From Tupaia tana (taxonomy: Eukaryota > Chordata > Mammalia > Scandentia > Tupaiidae): a stretch of DNA of 64,000 nt. The translations under genes and the position numbers were made by a program. How positions within the stretch are numbered: the first letter of the stretch is position 1; the number at the start of each line of letters is the position of its first letter. Shown here piece after piece: positions 1 through 11,520 of this stretch. Under the pieces are notes generated by a model that made no database searches, had not been told where the DNA came from, and saw nothing but the letters and a program-made list of their open reading frames with translations. The stretch lies in the NCBI GenBank assembly GCA_026018925.1, contig JAKSZU010000008.1, positions 11,263,626 through 11,327,625 of the forward strand, given 5' to 3'.

Positions 1-108
1 CAGAGAGCCTTTACCACCCATTGTGCCACTGGGTCTATGGAAAAGATCCACAAAGAACTTTCATTGAAAGGCACAAGATAGTAAAATGGGTTTATAGAAG
101 TTAATATA

Positions 109-506
109 AGGGGTTTTCAAAAGGCTTTGGAAAATGTGTATTATAAAAACAAAACAAGGGACCAGCAGTTAGCATAATGGCTACATCGCTGGACTCCCAC
201 ACAGTCGACCGTGGTTCGTGTCCAGGACCCGGTGGCTTAAACTCACGCTGGGTGTGTATGTGTGCGTGCCCAAGATCCTGAGAGGAGAATGGAGGAGAAG
301 GGATTGCAGCGTGGCCATCCCCACTGGGGGGTGATTTCTCGCTTTCTGTCTCTCTGCCTCTCTCTGTCTGTCTGGCGAGCACACGCACCCTATTGCAAAA
401 ACCTCTCCAAAAAAAAATCTATACATGAATTTCAAATTTTTTTTGCATCAAAATATACAGTCAAAATTTTAATTCAATTTTTTCCCCAAACCTTTTGAAA
501 TTCCCT
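109..506. mobile_element. MITE family M, copy 1, split by a SINE
   Basis: Left end (AGGGGTTTTCAAAAGGCTTT) and right end (CCTTTTGAAATTCCCTCATA) are imperfect inverted repeats next to TA dinucleotides. A SINE occupies 158-417. After it come the ATACATGAATTTCAAA and GCATCAAAATA segments shared by other copies. No coding capacity. The Tc1/mariner-type assignment is inferred from the TA flanks. Confidence 0.6.
158..417 (+). mobile_element. SINE-A, full length
   Basis: Starts GGGACCAGCAGTTAGCATAA and ends AAAACCTCTCC plus poly(A). Box B reads GGTTCGTGTCC, the altered form of the young subgroup. Inserted inside MITE copy 1. Confidence 0.85.
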
Positions 507-890
507 CATATATCACCAGTCAGTTGCTTTTTGGATTAGTAAAAATTTTTTACATGTTATTTGAAAGAACATACGAAGAACCATATATCAGTGGACATGT
601 TTTGGATTTGAATTCAAATACCTTTTAAGAGCCAGCAGTTTTATACAAACACATTATTTCTCTGAACTTTAATCTTCTTACCAGAAAGCTTGGTTTAATA
701 CACAGCTCACAACTGATTTTAAAAGAAGGTAGAATTATATCTAAACTACAAAATATAATACCTGGCATTTATTCATCTTTCAGTTAATGTTAGCTATTAT
801 TATCACCCAAAGGATATAAAGTTTACTCCTCTAATTAATTTCACTCATCATCACCCTCAGTTTCAGAAACAAAGAGTAACCCTGGACTTA
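419..890. other. AT-rich sequence, nothing recognised after 506
   Basis: The first part is the right end of MITE copy 1. From about 507 to 890 I see no ORF of note, no repeat I can name and no regulatory motif I can support. Confidence 0.5.
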
Positions 891-905
891 GAATTCTACC
901 TTTGG

Positions 906-1181
906 GGTGGCGTAATGGCTTTGTCGCTGGACTCCCATGTAGTCAATGGTGGTTGGAGTCCTGGGCCCAGTGGCTTAAACTCATGCCAGGCACGTGTGCG
1001 TGCATGCCCAAGATCCCGAGAGGAGGATGAAGGAGAAGGGATTATGGCATGGCCATCCCCCCTCCCGCCCGGCGGGTGACTTCTCGCTTTCTGTCTCTCT
1101 GTCTCTGTCTTTCGGCTAGCGCACACACTCTATAGCAAAAACCTCTTTTAAAAAAAAAAAAAAAAAAAAAAACTCTTAAAA
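906..1181 (+). mobile_element. SINE-A with degraded head
   Basis: Box A and B regions and the GAGGAGAATG-like body are clear, with a poly(A) of about 27 at the end. TSD: aattctacctttgg at 892-905 against aattctgcctttgg at 1182-1195. The first few bases of the usual head are missing. Confidence 0.85.
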
Positions 1182-1390
1182 AATTCTGCCTTTGGACTGC
1201 ACCTTTCTCTTAACTCTAGAAACTTGTTGATTTCTATTTCCTGATCTTAATTCCCATGAGCCTTCACAGAAGATAGCATCTTCCAATGAATTTATTATTA
1301 TTGATGCATTACTGTATACATAACTACTCTGTGCTACAAAAGTTTCGATGATAAAAATGAAGTCATTTGTGTCAGTACTGACCACACTGA

Positions 1391-2170
1391 GCTGGGAAGG
1401 CCATGGAGGAGGTGCTCTCCCATGCTAGCATGCCTGACAACAAGGACGTGTACTTGGGGAACTCTGCCAGAGCCATAACCTTGCATGGAGACCTCGCATC
1501 TTGACTTCTACAAGGACATCTGCCCAGAGACTGTTCAAACTTGGACTGGCACTATCCTTGTTATTGATCCAGGGAGCCAAGGATAATTGTCCCAAGACAA
1601 CTGCTATAATCTGTCTCCCCAAGTACCTCCCTGTTTGCCATTTAATGCCTTTAAAACTGTCCAAGGATAAGATCTCAGGGAGCATGTTTGGAAATTATGC
1701 TTATCTGGGTTGTACCCTGGTACAATCCTCAAACTTATGCTCAAAATAAGTATTTTTGCTTTATATATTTGGCCTTAGTTTTTCTTTTAAGGTTAACCCA
1801 AAGACACCCCCTATCACTTAGCATTCGCCCCGAGGATTGTTGGGTGTTACGATGAGTCTTCCTGAATCCCAGACCTCCCTTATCTCTTAGGGTGAAGTCT
1901 AATTAAGACGTCACTTGTGATGTTGGTCTGTCTCTGGTTTTTATTTTGTCGTTGTTTTTCTGTAAAGCCTCCTTTTCCTAAGAACAAGGGGGATCTGCCC
2001 ACCTGCAAGTACTAATTCTGTGTCGTAATGTGGTATGTGTTTTGGTAGGCATTTCAGTTTTGTGAGAGTGTAGGTCACTGCCATTCCACCCTCAGTAAGT
2101 ATTGCTTCTATTTCTGAATGGGGTACCTGTTTTGGCAGGAATTTCAATCTTCTGAGATTCTGGTTTGAAG
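1391..2170 (+). mobile_element. Probable ERV LTR with some 5' internal sequence
   Basis: An AATAAG/TTTGGCCTTAG/GGTTAAC arrangement near 1745-1800 resembles the R-U5 end of a gammaretrovirus-like LTR, followed by about 350 bp without coding capacity. Family and borders are not certain. No retroviral gene is intact or recognisable here. Confidence 0.35.
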
Positions 2171-2507
2171 TGAGCAGTTTTTAAGTTTCATTTTGCCAAA
2201 ATTTTGCTCCCTAGTTCTGTTTTAAATCTGGATTTTTTTTCTCTCTGATTGTGACCAACTCATATCTTTGCTGATGAGTTCAAAGTTTTTCCATTTTCTG
2301 TATCTCTTTCTCTCTCTTTTTTTTCACTTTTCTGGGCCTATGTTGAGTCTGGATTTTTTTTGCTCTTTTGTGGTTTTAAGATAAATATCATTTAAAACTG
2401 CTTGGAAATTTTGTATGCCCATTCAGATTCTGACTAAATTGTAAACATCTCAGAGGTAACTCCTAAATTCATTTGAAACTAAAGGGGGAAAAATGAATGA
2501 ATAAAGA
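2171..2507. other. T-rich sequence, unassigned
   Basis: T- and CT-rich tracts without recognisable genes. It may continue the LTR-associated segment upstream, but I cannot show that. Confidence 0.4.
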
Positions 2508-2510
2508 AGT

Positions 2511-2778
2511 TTTATTTTTGTTTTTTGTTTTTTGAGAGGTTTTTGAGAGTGCGCATGCGCTCACCAGAAAGACGGAGAGAGATAGAGAGATAAAAAGCGA
2601 GAAATCACTCCCGGGGGGATGGCCACGCATCAATCCCTTCTCCTCCATTCTCCTCTCAGGATGTTGGGCACGCACGCACATGTGCCCAGTGTCAGTTTAA
2701 GCCACCAAGTCCAGGACTCAAACCATGGTCAACTACATGGGAGTCCAGCGACATAGCCTTTACACCAATTGCTGGTCC
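2511..2778 (-). mobile_element. SINE-A
   Basis: Reverse copy: T-rich tail, GAGAGGTTTTTGAGAG, CTCACCAGAAAGACGGAGAG, CTTCTCCTCCATTCTCCTCT, then the head as CAATTGCTGGTCC. Moderately diverged. Confidence 0.85.
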
Positions 2779-2806
2779 TGTGCTCTTTTAATATTATCAA
2801 ACCATG

Positions 2807-3063
2807 AAGCCAGCAGGTGGCATGGTGGTTAAAGTGGACTCCCACATGGCCAACTGCAGTTTGAGTCTCAGACCTGGTGGCTTGAAAATCACACCAGACA
2901 CGTATGCATGCCCAAAATGCCAAAAAGAGAATGGAGGAGAAGGGATTGTGGTGGGGCCATTCCCCCAGGGATGATTTATCAGTCTACCTCTTTCTGTCTT
3001 TGCCTGTCTCTCCCTGGTGAGCACGTGTGTCCTATGACAAAAACCAAACAAACAAACAAAAAT
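2807..3063 (+). mobile_element. SINE-A, older copy
   Basis: Head GCCAGCAGGTGGCATGGTGG, body GAGAATGGAGGAGAAGGG, end CCTATGACAAAAACC followed by an (AAAC)n tail. CpG sites mostly decayed, so older than the copy at 5.9 kb. Confidence 0.85.
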
Positions 3064-3366
3064 TACTGGGCTACAATGGCTCAACCCAAAGTTTTGGTCT
3101 ACGGTCTTCACAAGATCAGGATGAATATAAAGCTGTACAGTCTTCAGTTTGCTTATGTATCAATAGGTGGTTTTAAGGGATTCATAGAAACATGTGTAGG
3201 CTTATTAAATAGTTGCATCTTTTGGGTATCAACAATATAAAATGAACATCTAACATTCACATGCTATGAAAACAGTTAACAGGGACATATGTTAATAACT
3301 AGTTTTTTCTGGTATTTCAGTTTTCACAGGTAATTAAAACATAATGGCTTTAAAAATATATTAAGT

Positions 3367-3632
3367 GGGCCAGCACCATAGTTCAACAGTTAAGGGAGCT
3401 AGATCCTACATGGTCAAACATAGTTCGAATCCCAGCCCCAGTGACTTGAAAAAACATGTGGGCACATGTGATGTGTGCCCAAAATCCTGATCCTGGAGAA
3501 ATAGAGAAGAGATTGTGGTGTGACCACACCCCAATAGGAGGTACTTTTCTCACCTTGTCTCCTCTCTCTGTCTCTCTGTCTCTGTCTTCCTTTGGTGAGC
3601 ACAAATACTCTCTGGCAATCAAATAAACAAAT
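3367..3632 (+). mobile_element. SINE-A2
   Basis: Head GGGCCAGCACCATAGTTCAA, box B GTTCGAATCCC, A2-type body with AGAAATAGAGAAGAG and end CTCTGGCAATCAAATAAA. A weak TSD of the type taagtgg flanks it. Confidence 0.8.
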
Positions 3633-3639
3633 AAGTGGC

Positions 3640-4480
3640 AGTAAATGGGATATTTATAAATGAACTTCTCAGATAATTTGAGATCCTAAAGTTATGTTAA
3701 GAAAAATTAATAATAGATATTCATAAAATGTCTTAGTCACTTTTAAGTAAGTCAAAATACTTTTACTAACATAAAGTTTAACTTGATCTACTTTTGACAT
3801 TTTTAATTTTATGGGAACAAAAAGTATTTGGGCCTATTAATAAAATTGTTTTGTTCTACCTTAAAAATTGTTCTATGAAAAAAACACTCTTTTTAGAAAT
3901 TATAGGATACATATTCATAAATTGTCGGTATATAAAAAGTAATTCAAAATTGCTTACTTCCTGGGAATTAAAGTTCGTCAGAGTTCAAAATTCTAATTAA
4001 TATAATCCTTACATGCAAAACATCTAAGTAAAGTTAAGGAAGGTGTGTTTTGGTAAGATAAATTATAAGCAAGGCAGGAAAATGTGTTCTTTTATTGAGA
4101 AATTAATAATTTTGCCTAATTCAAAGGTTATTTTTAGATATAAATTTGCAGAAGAAAGAAATAAGGTATAAAAGTAATAAGTAGGAAAGGGGGTTGAAAA
4201 GAAAGATCTATGTGTGGGGATGCATATTTGTGGTAAGATATGTTAAAGGAAAGAGAAAAATTTTTGTACAGAAAAAAACTTTGTTTGGTAAACTTTCTGT
4301 CCTGAAGTAATATGGCTGGATTATTCTAGAACAGAAACAAGAAAGAAGAAGCAAACAATGAAAGCTTAAGCAGGTGTTAGAAGGTTTGAGTTGTGTCATG
4401 AAGTTTTTGGACAGAGTTTTATGAAAGGAATTTTGTATATGATCAAGTCGACTAAATTTTATAAAAATATGTATAGTTTA
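3640..4480. other. AT-rich single-copy-like sequence
   Basis: Very AT-rich, with no ORF of note and no repeat I can assign. Confidence 0.5.
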
Positions 4481-5899
4481 TCTTTTTTTTTCTTTTTATT
4501 TATTTACATTTAATCACATGGCTTTACAGTGTACATTTCTTTTTCCAGAGCAAATACCATGCATGTCAGTCAAGACAAAGATATTACTATATACATTATC
4601 ATCAGCCAATAGCTTCTCACTTTTTGTCAGTTAAGCATGTTTTTACTTGTTTTTTTCCCTTCCCTTTTCCCCTCCCTCTATGCCATTTTTTCACATTTTA
4701 TTGATTCTCAAAAGATCTTAAGCTAAAAATATGGACAAAGCTAGAATCTAGTGACAACTGCACTATAATTTTTTTCTGAAACATTTTTTTTCTCTCTCCA
4801 TTCCCCCTTTTACCAAAGAAAGGTATGAAACTAATTCATTTGCAAAAAAATTAGGCTAATCTCAATTTGGTCTGTCATTTGTTTAAAGCCCCATGAGAAT
4901 TCTATTTCTGATGCAAGGCAACAGATACTATTGTATCATTGAACTTAGCAAATAACCATTCTGACACAAAATAAGAATGCTCACATATATTTTCAAATTG
5001 CAAAGGGGCAGGAAGGAAAAATATTTTCTGTTTCAATTAAAAATTTTTTTAACAAATTGCTCAACCTATAAAGATTTATAGTGTTTCTAAAAAATGAGCA
5101 AAAAGTAATTTTTTCCTGTATTAAAACAATAAGATTTTCTTAAAATATTGATTTGCTTTTAGTAAAAAACAAATATTCATACCCCAAGAGGTTTTCCTTG
5201 ACCTGTTGGCCTAGAAAACAAATAATATGTGTGGTTCATGTTTGTATTTATTAGGCTTTCAATTTCTTCTGAAAACTAAGCTCTAAGAAAGCTTTCTTAC
5301 CTAAATAAATTTCTGTATTTGATATTAAAATCTTTTATCACTATAGTTAAGTAAATGACTATTATTTCTCAATGATCTGATGATCCTGTTTTGATAAAAT
5401 GTTCTAAGGTTTGTTACATTTTTGACAGGTAACACCATGATGAAATTCTAAATTAAGTATTTCTGATCTAAAACGTGACTTTTCATTTGAGTTTCTGGTA
5501 AACTTCAAAGGAAGTGACGTTCATTTTATAAAGATATAAACTGATTAGACTTATCTGATAAATTGATTTATTTGGAAAGTATAGTCAATTAATAAGGCAA
5601 TACTGAAGTTCCTTTAAGGTACATAAATGTTATTGATATAAAATCATATAAATTTGTGGGACCAGAAGTTGGCATATATATAGTTAGACGCTGCTTAATG
5701 ATTGGGATGCTCTAGGAAATGCATTACTAGGTGATTTCTGACATTTGTGAACATCACAGAGTACTTCCACAAACCAGTATGGTAGAGCCGACCGCACACC
5801 TGAGCTCGATGGCCTATCACTCCACTGCTGTGTATGCCGCCCGTCGACCAAGACGTCTTTTGCAGTGCATGACCAAATTCAGTAAACAAGTAGTGAAGA
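4481..5899. other. AT-rich stretch free of SINEs
   Basis: About 1.4 kb without a SINE. A T-rich start at 4484-4520 could be the antisense tail of an old LINE, but nothing beyond that supports it. No gene seen. Confidence 0.45.
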
Positions 5900-5915
5900 G
5901 ACTTGTGGAGATTTT

Positions 5916-6192
5916 TTTTTTTTTTTTTTTTTTTTTTGGAGAGGTTTTCGCTATAGGGCGCGTGCGCTCGCCAGACAGACAGAGAGAGACAGAGAGACAG
6001 AAAGCGAGAAATCACCCCCCAGGGGGGATGGTCACGCCGCAATCCCTTCTCCTCCATTCTCCTCTCGGGATCTTGGGCACGCACGCACACGCGCCCGGCG
6101 TGAGTTTTAAGCCACCGGGTCCAGGACGCGAACCGCGGTCGACTACGTGGGAGTCCAGCGACATAGCCATTACGCTAACTGCTGGTTCCCGG
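5916..6192 (-). mobile_element. SINE-A, very young copy
   Basis: Exact 16-bp TSD gacttgtggagatttt at 5900-5915 and 6193-6208. CpGs are intact (GGCGCGTGCGCTCGCC). Head on the opposite strand reads GGGAACCAGCAGTTAGCGTA, and box B is GGTTCGCGTCC. Confidence 0.95.
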
Positions 6193-6208
6193 GACTTGTG
6201 GAGATTTT

Positions 6209-7050
6209 ACAGTCATTGTTAGGTTTATTCTTTTGTTCGATGCTCCTCAGTATTCTCTCTTTCCAGAGGGAATATGAAGTCCCCCTCGGGCTCAGCTCTG
6301 AATGTAATGGAAGAATGAGCAGAAAACATCACTCACCCTATCCCCTTCTTCTATTTTGGATCTCTGTCCCTGAAGCTGTGCCACTGTAGGAATGGCATGA
6401 CCACTTGTGGGATACAGAGTAACTAAAATATTTTAGAATATTGGATATTTTGAGTGTCCAGTTGTTTCAAAACTTCAGAATAATCCACAGTGAGGATAGA
6501 ATAGCACTGCTACACAGGGGCAGGATAGAGCTTCCCGCAGGACGACTGAGGGACAACGATGGAATTCCAGGCTTCAGATGTTACCAGGCTTTCTTGCTCT
6601 GCGTCTGTGCACTCTCATTCACTAAAGACATTCACTAAGACCATCTTACAATACAATGGCCAGAACTGAATACAGAATCCTGATGGGGCCTTTCTGGTTC
6701 ATGGGGCAGCTGTCTTTGGGATCAGGGTCCAGATTATAATCCAGCCTCCACTGTTCTGGCATCTTCTTTATCTAAAAAAAAAATGTTAAAAGACTATAAT
6801 TTTACTGTAAAAATTAAATATACATAAAGCTTATTTCTTGCTTTTTGTAAACTATTGATTTTATATGATTGATGTTTTCATGTAAGTTACTAACATATCT
6901 ACTGAATGGGGCAGAGACAACTACAACACTGATACTCTCTTTCACATTAGCATTGAATAGCCAATCAACACTTCAAGTGTGGTTATTCAATTACTACAGG
7001 AACAACTGACTGTATTGTCATCCACCTGACCCATTTAGGTGATGTGGTAT
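6209..7050. other. Unassigned single-copy-like sequence
   Basis: No repeat, exon or RNA gene that I can support. ORFs of 65-80 codons here lack any recognisable motif. Confidence 0.5.
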
Positions 7051-7054
7051 ATAA

Positions 7055-7215
7055 AGAAATAGAGCTTCAGCTTTGGAGTCAGACATATCGGGGTCAAATC
7101 CCAGCTCTATCACTTAGTTACAGGACACGTGGCAGGGTGCTTAAATGGCCTACAGTTCAGGTGTCTCATATATAAAATAGTCACACTAGTAGTATCAACT
7201 TGAATCCTACTTTAT
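7055..7215 (+). mobile_element. MIR SINE
   Basis: CTTTGGAGTCAGACATA, AATCCCAGCTCTATCACTTA and the TCTCATATATAAAATAG region follow the ancient mammalian MIR consensus (tRNA head plus core), well diverged. Confidence 0.75.
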
Positions 7216-7230
7216 GTTTAATAAGTTAGA

Positions 7231-7292
7231 TGTTATTTATAAATTCAATCTCAAAATATAATGTTATTTACAAATTCAATCTCAAAATATAA
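7231..7292. repeat. 31-bp tandem duplication
   Basis: Units 7231-7261 and 7262-7292 (tgttattta..) differ by one base (t/c). Confidence 0.9.
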
Positions 7293-7689
7293 TTTGTCTA
7301 TACTATATTGTATATCTATAGTTAATTTGGTATGACTGCTGGCCCCTGGTGTCCATGTTCTTTTCAAAATGATCATAAGCCTTTTACATGTGTGGGCATG
7401 TTAGCTATGGCAGCATAGCCTACTCTTAACTAATATAGCCACAGATCCATGTAATAACTTCCTTTAAGTACTTATTGCCCTCCTGTTATAATTCTACCCA
7501 TATTGAAGTTCAGCTCACAATTTTTCCTGATCACATATTGCTCTGTTTGATGGTATTTGTGTTTCAGAGTATTTGACTGCATCTCTACATTCTCCAACAT
7601 CTACACATGCTCTGTTGTCCCTATTTGGGTAGGTGTTTCTTCACAACCTGTGAATTATAATGCAGCCTCATTGAATTAGAAACTATGTC

Positions 7690-8079
7690 ATTTTCTTCCT
7701 TCCTTCTTTCTTTTTCTTCCTTCCCTTTTTTCTTTTTCTTTTTTCTTCTTTCTTTTTCTTTCTTTGTCTTTCTTCCTTCTATTCCTTCCTTCTTTTTTTT
7801 CCTCCCTCTCTCTCTTTCTTTCTTTTCAGGTTTTTGCCATAGGATGCATGCACTCACTGGAGAGAGACAAGAGAGAGAGAGAAAGATAGTGAGAAATCAC
7901 CCAACCGCCAGGGGGCATGGCCATGTTTCAATCCCTTCTCCTCCATTTTCCTCCTGGGATTTTGGGTACACAGGCACACGCACTCAGTGTGACTTTTCAA
8001 GTTGCTAGGTCAGGGACTTGAACCATGGTCAGACATGTAGGAATCTAATGTCTTAACCAACATGTCACCAGCTGGCCCC
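7690..8079 (-). mobile_element. SINE-A with a long simple-sequence tail
   Basis: The body at 7829-8079 is a reverse SINE-A ending at the head CCAGCTGGCCCC. The 3' tail, seen as CTTT/CTTCC repeats at 7690-7828 on this strand, has expanded to about 140 bp. Confidence 0.85.
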
Positions 8080-8080
8080 T

Positions 8081-9455
8081 TATTTCATTTACTTTAATAC
8101 CTCAATCCCATCTTGCCTATCATAGGGGCCTGAATAAATTTACTGAACAACTGAATAAATAAATAAAGACATCTTGAATTTTGAAAGGTTGTCTAAACCC
8201 AAATAACCAACATATAGTGTTTTATATCTTGTTATTAGCAATTTTTGAAAATTTCAACTCATTCTGGATTCCTTTCTTGAGTCTATTTTTGGAGTATTGT
8301 CAATGTCACATTTGTGTTTATTTTTCTCTTTGCTTTGGTTATGTGAATTTCTTGCATATATTTTAAATCCATAGTATATATTTTCTGAGAGCTACCTATA
8401 CGACAAAACGTGACTTTCTCTGGCTCCCCATGACCTTTCTTTCTAATTGGGATTATTTGTGATTGTAAAGTTTCATCTCTAGAACTGTTCATTTCTCTTG
8501 GATAATATTTTCTATTGAGTCTATGCCTGGGAAGCATCTTGGGAAGAGCTATTGTCTCTGCTCTTTGGGAGACTCCATTTGTTCGCATTTGGGAGTCTCA
8601 TCATTATACTTTCCAAGGCAGAGAAATCTTCCTAGAAGAAGCAGCCTCTGGGCATGAGGCTCCCTGGCTCAGGCTCTCTGGATTTCTGCCTAAGAGTGAA
8701 GTCCACACCATGGGAAATCGGGAGTGCGTGATGGACCTGAAGTCACTGCTTGCTGATCTGGCCTGCTCTCTCCCTCCCTGACTCTACCTCCTGTATCTGT
8801 CGGTTTCTCTCTCTGTCTCTTGCTCTCTCTCTACATATATATGGAGTCTCTGTTCGCTCTCTTTCTGTTTATACCAGACTTCCTCCCTCTTTCATTTCTG
8901 TCTCTCTGTCCCTTTCTCTCTTGATGCTTTAATACCATACTTTTTCTAACTCTTTTTCCTAGCATATTTCCTTTCAGTGTCTCTCACCGTGGAATTACAA
9001 CAACCTTTTCATGAACTTTTCAACAATCTGTTTTCCTAAAGTCTAGAGTGCACGTCTGACTATGCCCACTGTTTCCTTTCATTACTTTTATAAATTCTCA
9101 TGTGACTTAATTTTTCCCAAGTTTTCTGTCAATTGTACTCCAAATGTAAGCTCTTTCTTGTTGACTAGAATTAAATACAGGAGAGTCATTTTTCCTTATT
9201 GCTTCGTCTACCCATTAAAAGATAAACTGTCAGATGCTCTTCTTCCCACAGAATGCACTGAGAGTCAAAACTCTTCCTTGTTACTGCCTCTTATTTTTTT
9301 TTTTTTTATTTCTAGGATGGTGTAGACTCTAAAATAAGATCCTTCTGCTGTAACCTGTACCTGACCAAGAAGTCTGCTTTTAATAATCAAAATTTGCTGC
9401 TACCTTTTTAACATTTGAATGCTTTTTACGCTTAAGTTCTTGGCTTTTTATAAAC
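8081..9455. other. Unassigned sequence with CT-rich patch
   Basis: No SINE for about 1.4 kb. A CT-rich patch lies at 8765-8930. An 88-codon ORF at 8515-8781 has no recognised domain. I see no gene. Confidence 0.45.
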
Positions 9456-9458
9456 TAT

Positions 9459-9519
9459 ACACACACACACACACACACACACACAGAGGGAGAGACAGAG
9501 AGGGAGAGAGAGAGAGATG
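9459..9519. repeat. (AC)n followed by (GA)n microsatellite
   Basis: Uninterrupted AC dinucleotides at 9459-9485, then GA-rich repeat to 9519. Confidence 0.95.
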
Positions 9520-10026
9520 AGATGTCTACATTCTTTTGGAGCTATTTTTTAAATAAAATTTACATTTTAGTAGCTTATTTTAACTTTGATTTCCATGCAA
9601 TCAATGGTTAAGGAAATTTAATTTCAAGACTGTGAATCAGGTGAGGTCAGCAGCCATGTAACACTCATCTTTGATTTTCAGAAGCCAACCAGCCCTGAAA
9701 CATTCCCAATATGAATTCATTAAATTGACTTGATGTTTATTTTTAAATTACAAGTATAATTGATTCTTGCCCATGCACCATGGATAGATATATACACATT
9801 CAAGGTTTTAAGAAAGTTCCAAGTCTCTGGGCTTCTCTTGTAAATGACTTAATATTTATTTCACACAAGTTCTCTTGATGTGCTTTTATGGTTTATGATA
9901 CAGTTATTTGTGGGCCATTTTCTCCCATGCTTTATAGTTTAATTTAAAATATTCTCAATCAGTTATTAATAGGTGATTATTATTGAGAAACATCAGCAAA
10001 CCTGGAATTTCATTAAATATTTTATG
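9520..10026. other. Unassigned AT-rich sequence
   Basis: No repeat or gene that I can support. Confidence 0.5.
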
Positions 10027-10029
10027 TGT

Positions 10030-10268
10030 TTTTTTTTTTTTTCATTGCCAGACAATGTGTACACTCACCAGAGAGAGAGAAAGCACCTAAGTGAGGTATG
10101 GCCACATTATTATTCTTATTCCTCCATTTCTCAATCCATTAGGATTTGGGGTATATACACACATATGGTCGGAATGTTTTTAAGGTTGCTGTGGCTGGAA
10201 CCAACTACACAGCCATGTGGCATCAGTCCTTAACACAGCACTTAACCACTGCACTAAGGGGCCAGCCC
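10030..10268 (-). mobile_element. SINE-A2, diverged
   Basis: T-run, CATTGCCAGACAATGTGTAC, CACTCACCAGAGAGAG, and the head as AGGGGCCAGCCC at the right end. Confidence 0.75.
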
Positions 10269-10269
10269 T

Positions 10270-10490
10270 ACATTATTTTTAATCCTTACAACAATATTAC
10301 CAAACAGATACTATTAAGTTTTGTGCGTGTGTGTTTGTGTGTGTGTGTGTGTGTGTGTATGAATATTGAGAGTGAGAAAGGTTAAATGACATATTTCAGC
10401 AGACATAGCTATTAAGTAAAAGAACTTACTGGAATTAAGTCTAACCTCCTCCAAAGTTCATGTATCTCTTCTAGTACTATCCATTACCAA
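10270..10490 (-). mobile_element. MIR with an internal (TG)n tract
   Basis: Reverse MIR landmarks: AATCCTTACAACAATATTAC, AGGTTAAATGACATATTTCA, AGCTATTAAGTAAAAGAACT. A (TG)n microsatellite at 10322-10360 interrupts it. Confidence 0.65.
10322..10360. repeat. (TG)n microsatellite
   Basis: Alternating TG with two interruptions, inside a MIR. Confidence 0.9.
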
Positions 10491-10930
10491 CAAGTGGACT
10501 GGTCAGACAGGTACTTGCCATTATTTTAGGACATATTTAGTTTTCCTAAGTGTTGTAGCTTAGCTAGAATGAATGAATGAATGACAGTTCTTGGCTCTGC
10601 AAAAGGATGTTTCCATTGTAACAAACATGATAACTCTAAAAATGTTAGATTATTCTGGTTACAACCATGGCTGCCATATTGGCACTATGGTGGCTTTAAG
10701 GATGTACCACTTAGCCTCTAACTTTATCTTCGTCATGAAAGACAAAGAGGACCAAAAAAAAAAAAAAACAAAAAACAAAACAAAAACTAACAAAACTAAT
10801 AGGAGGTGGTTCACATCACTATCCCTGACCCCCACCAAGAGGGTAGGTGAGAGAGATTCATTCCTCCCTTTGACCTTGCCTGGACTGTAGTCACAGGGCT
10901 CTTGGCACCAAGAATAGTCTTGGATCACTA
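10491..10930. other. Unassigned sequence with A-rich tract
   Basis: A short (GAAT)n near 10569 and an A/AAAC-rich tract at 10755-10800. No gene seen. Confidence 0.45.
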
Positions 10931-10972
10931 CTCAAGCATGCAAAAAAGATATTTTTTTCTTGCATGCTTGAG
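10931..10972. repeat. Hairpin with 13-bp perfect arms
   Basis: ctcaagcatgcaa at 10931-10943 and its exact reverse complement at 10960-10972 enclose a 16-nt A/T-rich loop. A second T-rich segment follows. Confidence 0.85.
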
Positions 10973-10984
10973 ATTTTTTTTCTT

Positions 10985-11250
10985 GTACGCCTCACCGTGG
11001 TGAGGTACTGCTAAGATGCATGGGAGAGCCAGAGTTCAGTTCTGGCTCCAATCTATAGGCTAGGCAGGGAAGCATATGCTGCAGTTCCACTGACTGGGGG
11101 AGACTGAGCATGAGGATGGCAAGCTCAAGGTTTACCTTGGCAACACAGGGAGAACCTGTTGGAAAAAGCAAGGCATGTGGCATGTGCCTGTGGTCCCAGC
11201 TACTCAGGACACTGAGGCAAGAGGATTGCAACACAGTAATACCTTATCCT
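10985..11250 (+). mobile_element. Composite SINE: tRNA-like head plus two 7SL-like units
   Basis: A tRNA-like part with a box-B-like GAGTTCAGTTCTGG comes first. It is followed by a degraded 7SL unit (GCTCAAGG...TTGGCAACACAGGGAGAACC). A second 7SL unit (GTGCCTGTGGTCCCAGCTAC, GAGGCAAGAGGATTGC) follows. That last part matches the 7SL 5' domain closely. No Alu right-arm structure is visible. Confidence 0.65.
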
Positions 11251-11265
11251 TTTTTTAAAGAAATA

Positions 11266-11520
11266 TGATATCAGCTGATGGTGTAGTGGTTATGTTGCTG
11301 GGCTCCCATGTAGTTGACTGGTTTGAGTCCCATATCTGGAGGCTTAAAACTCATGCTGGGTATGTATGTGTGCCCAAAATCCTGAGAGGAGAATGGCAGA
11401 GAAAGGATTGTAGTGTGGCCATCCTCCCTGGGGGGGTGATTTCTTGCTTCTTATATCTCTATCTCTCTCTGTTGCTCCAGTGAGCACACATACCCTATAG
11501 CAAAAATCTCTCTAAAAAAA
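11266..11520 (+). mobile_element. SINE-A
   Basis: Starts ATCAGCTGATGGTGTAGTGG, contains CCTGAGAGGAGAATGG and ends CCCTATAGCAAAAATCTCTC plus poly(A). Inserted directly downstream of the composite 7SL SINE. Confidence 0.85.

Noticed and set aside
1391-2170. Retroviral gene remnants next to the LTR-like sequence
   Set aside because: No gag, pol or env motif is visible. Only LTR-like landmarks support the call.
5731-6222. 163-codon ORF, one of the longest in the window
   Set aside because: Most of it is a read-through of a young reverse SINE-A, including a run of phenylalanines from its poly(T). Related peptides appear at about 20 other SINE positions.
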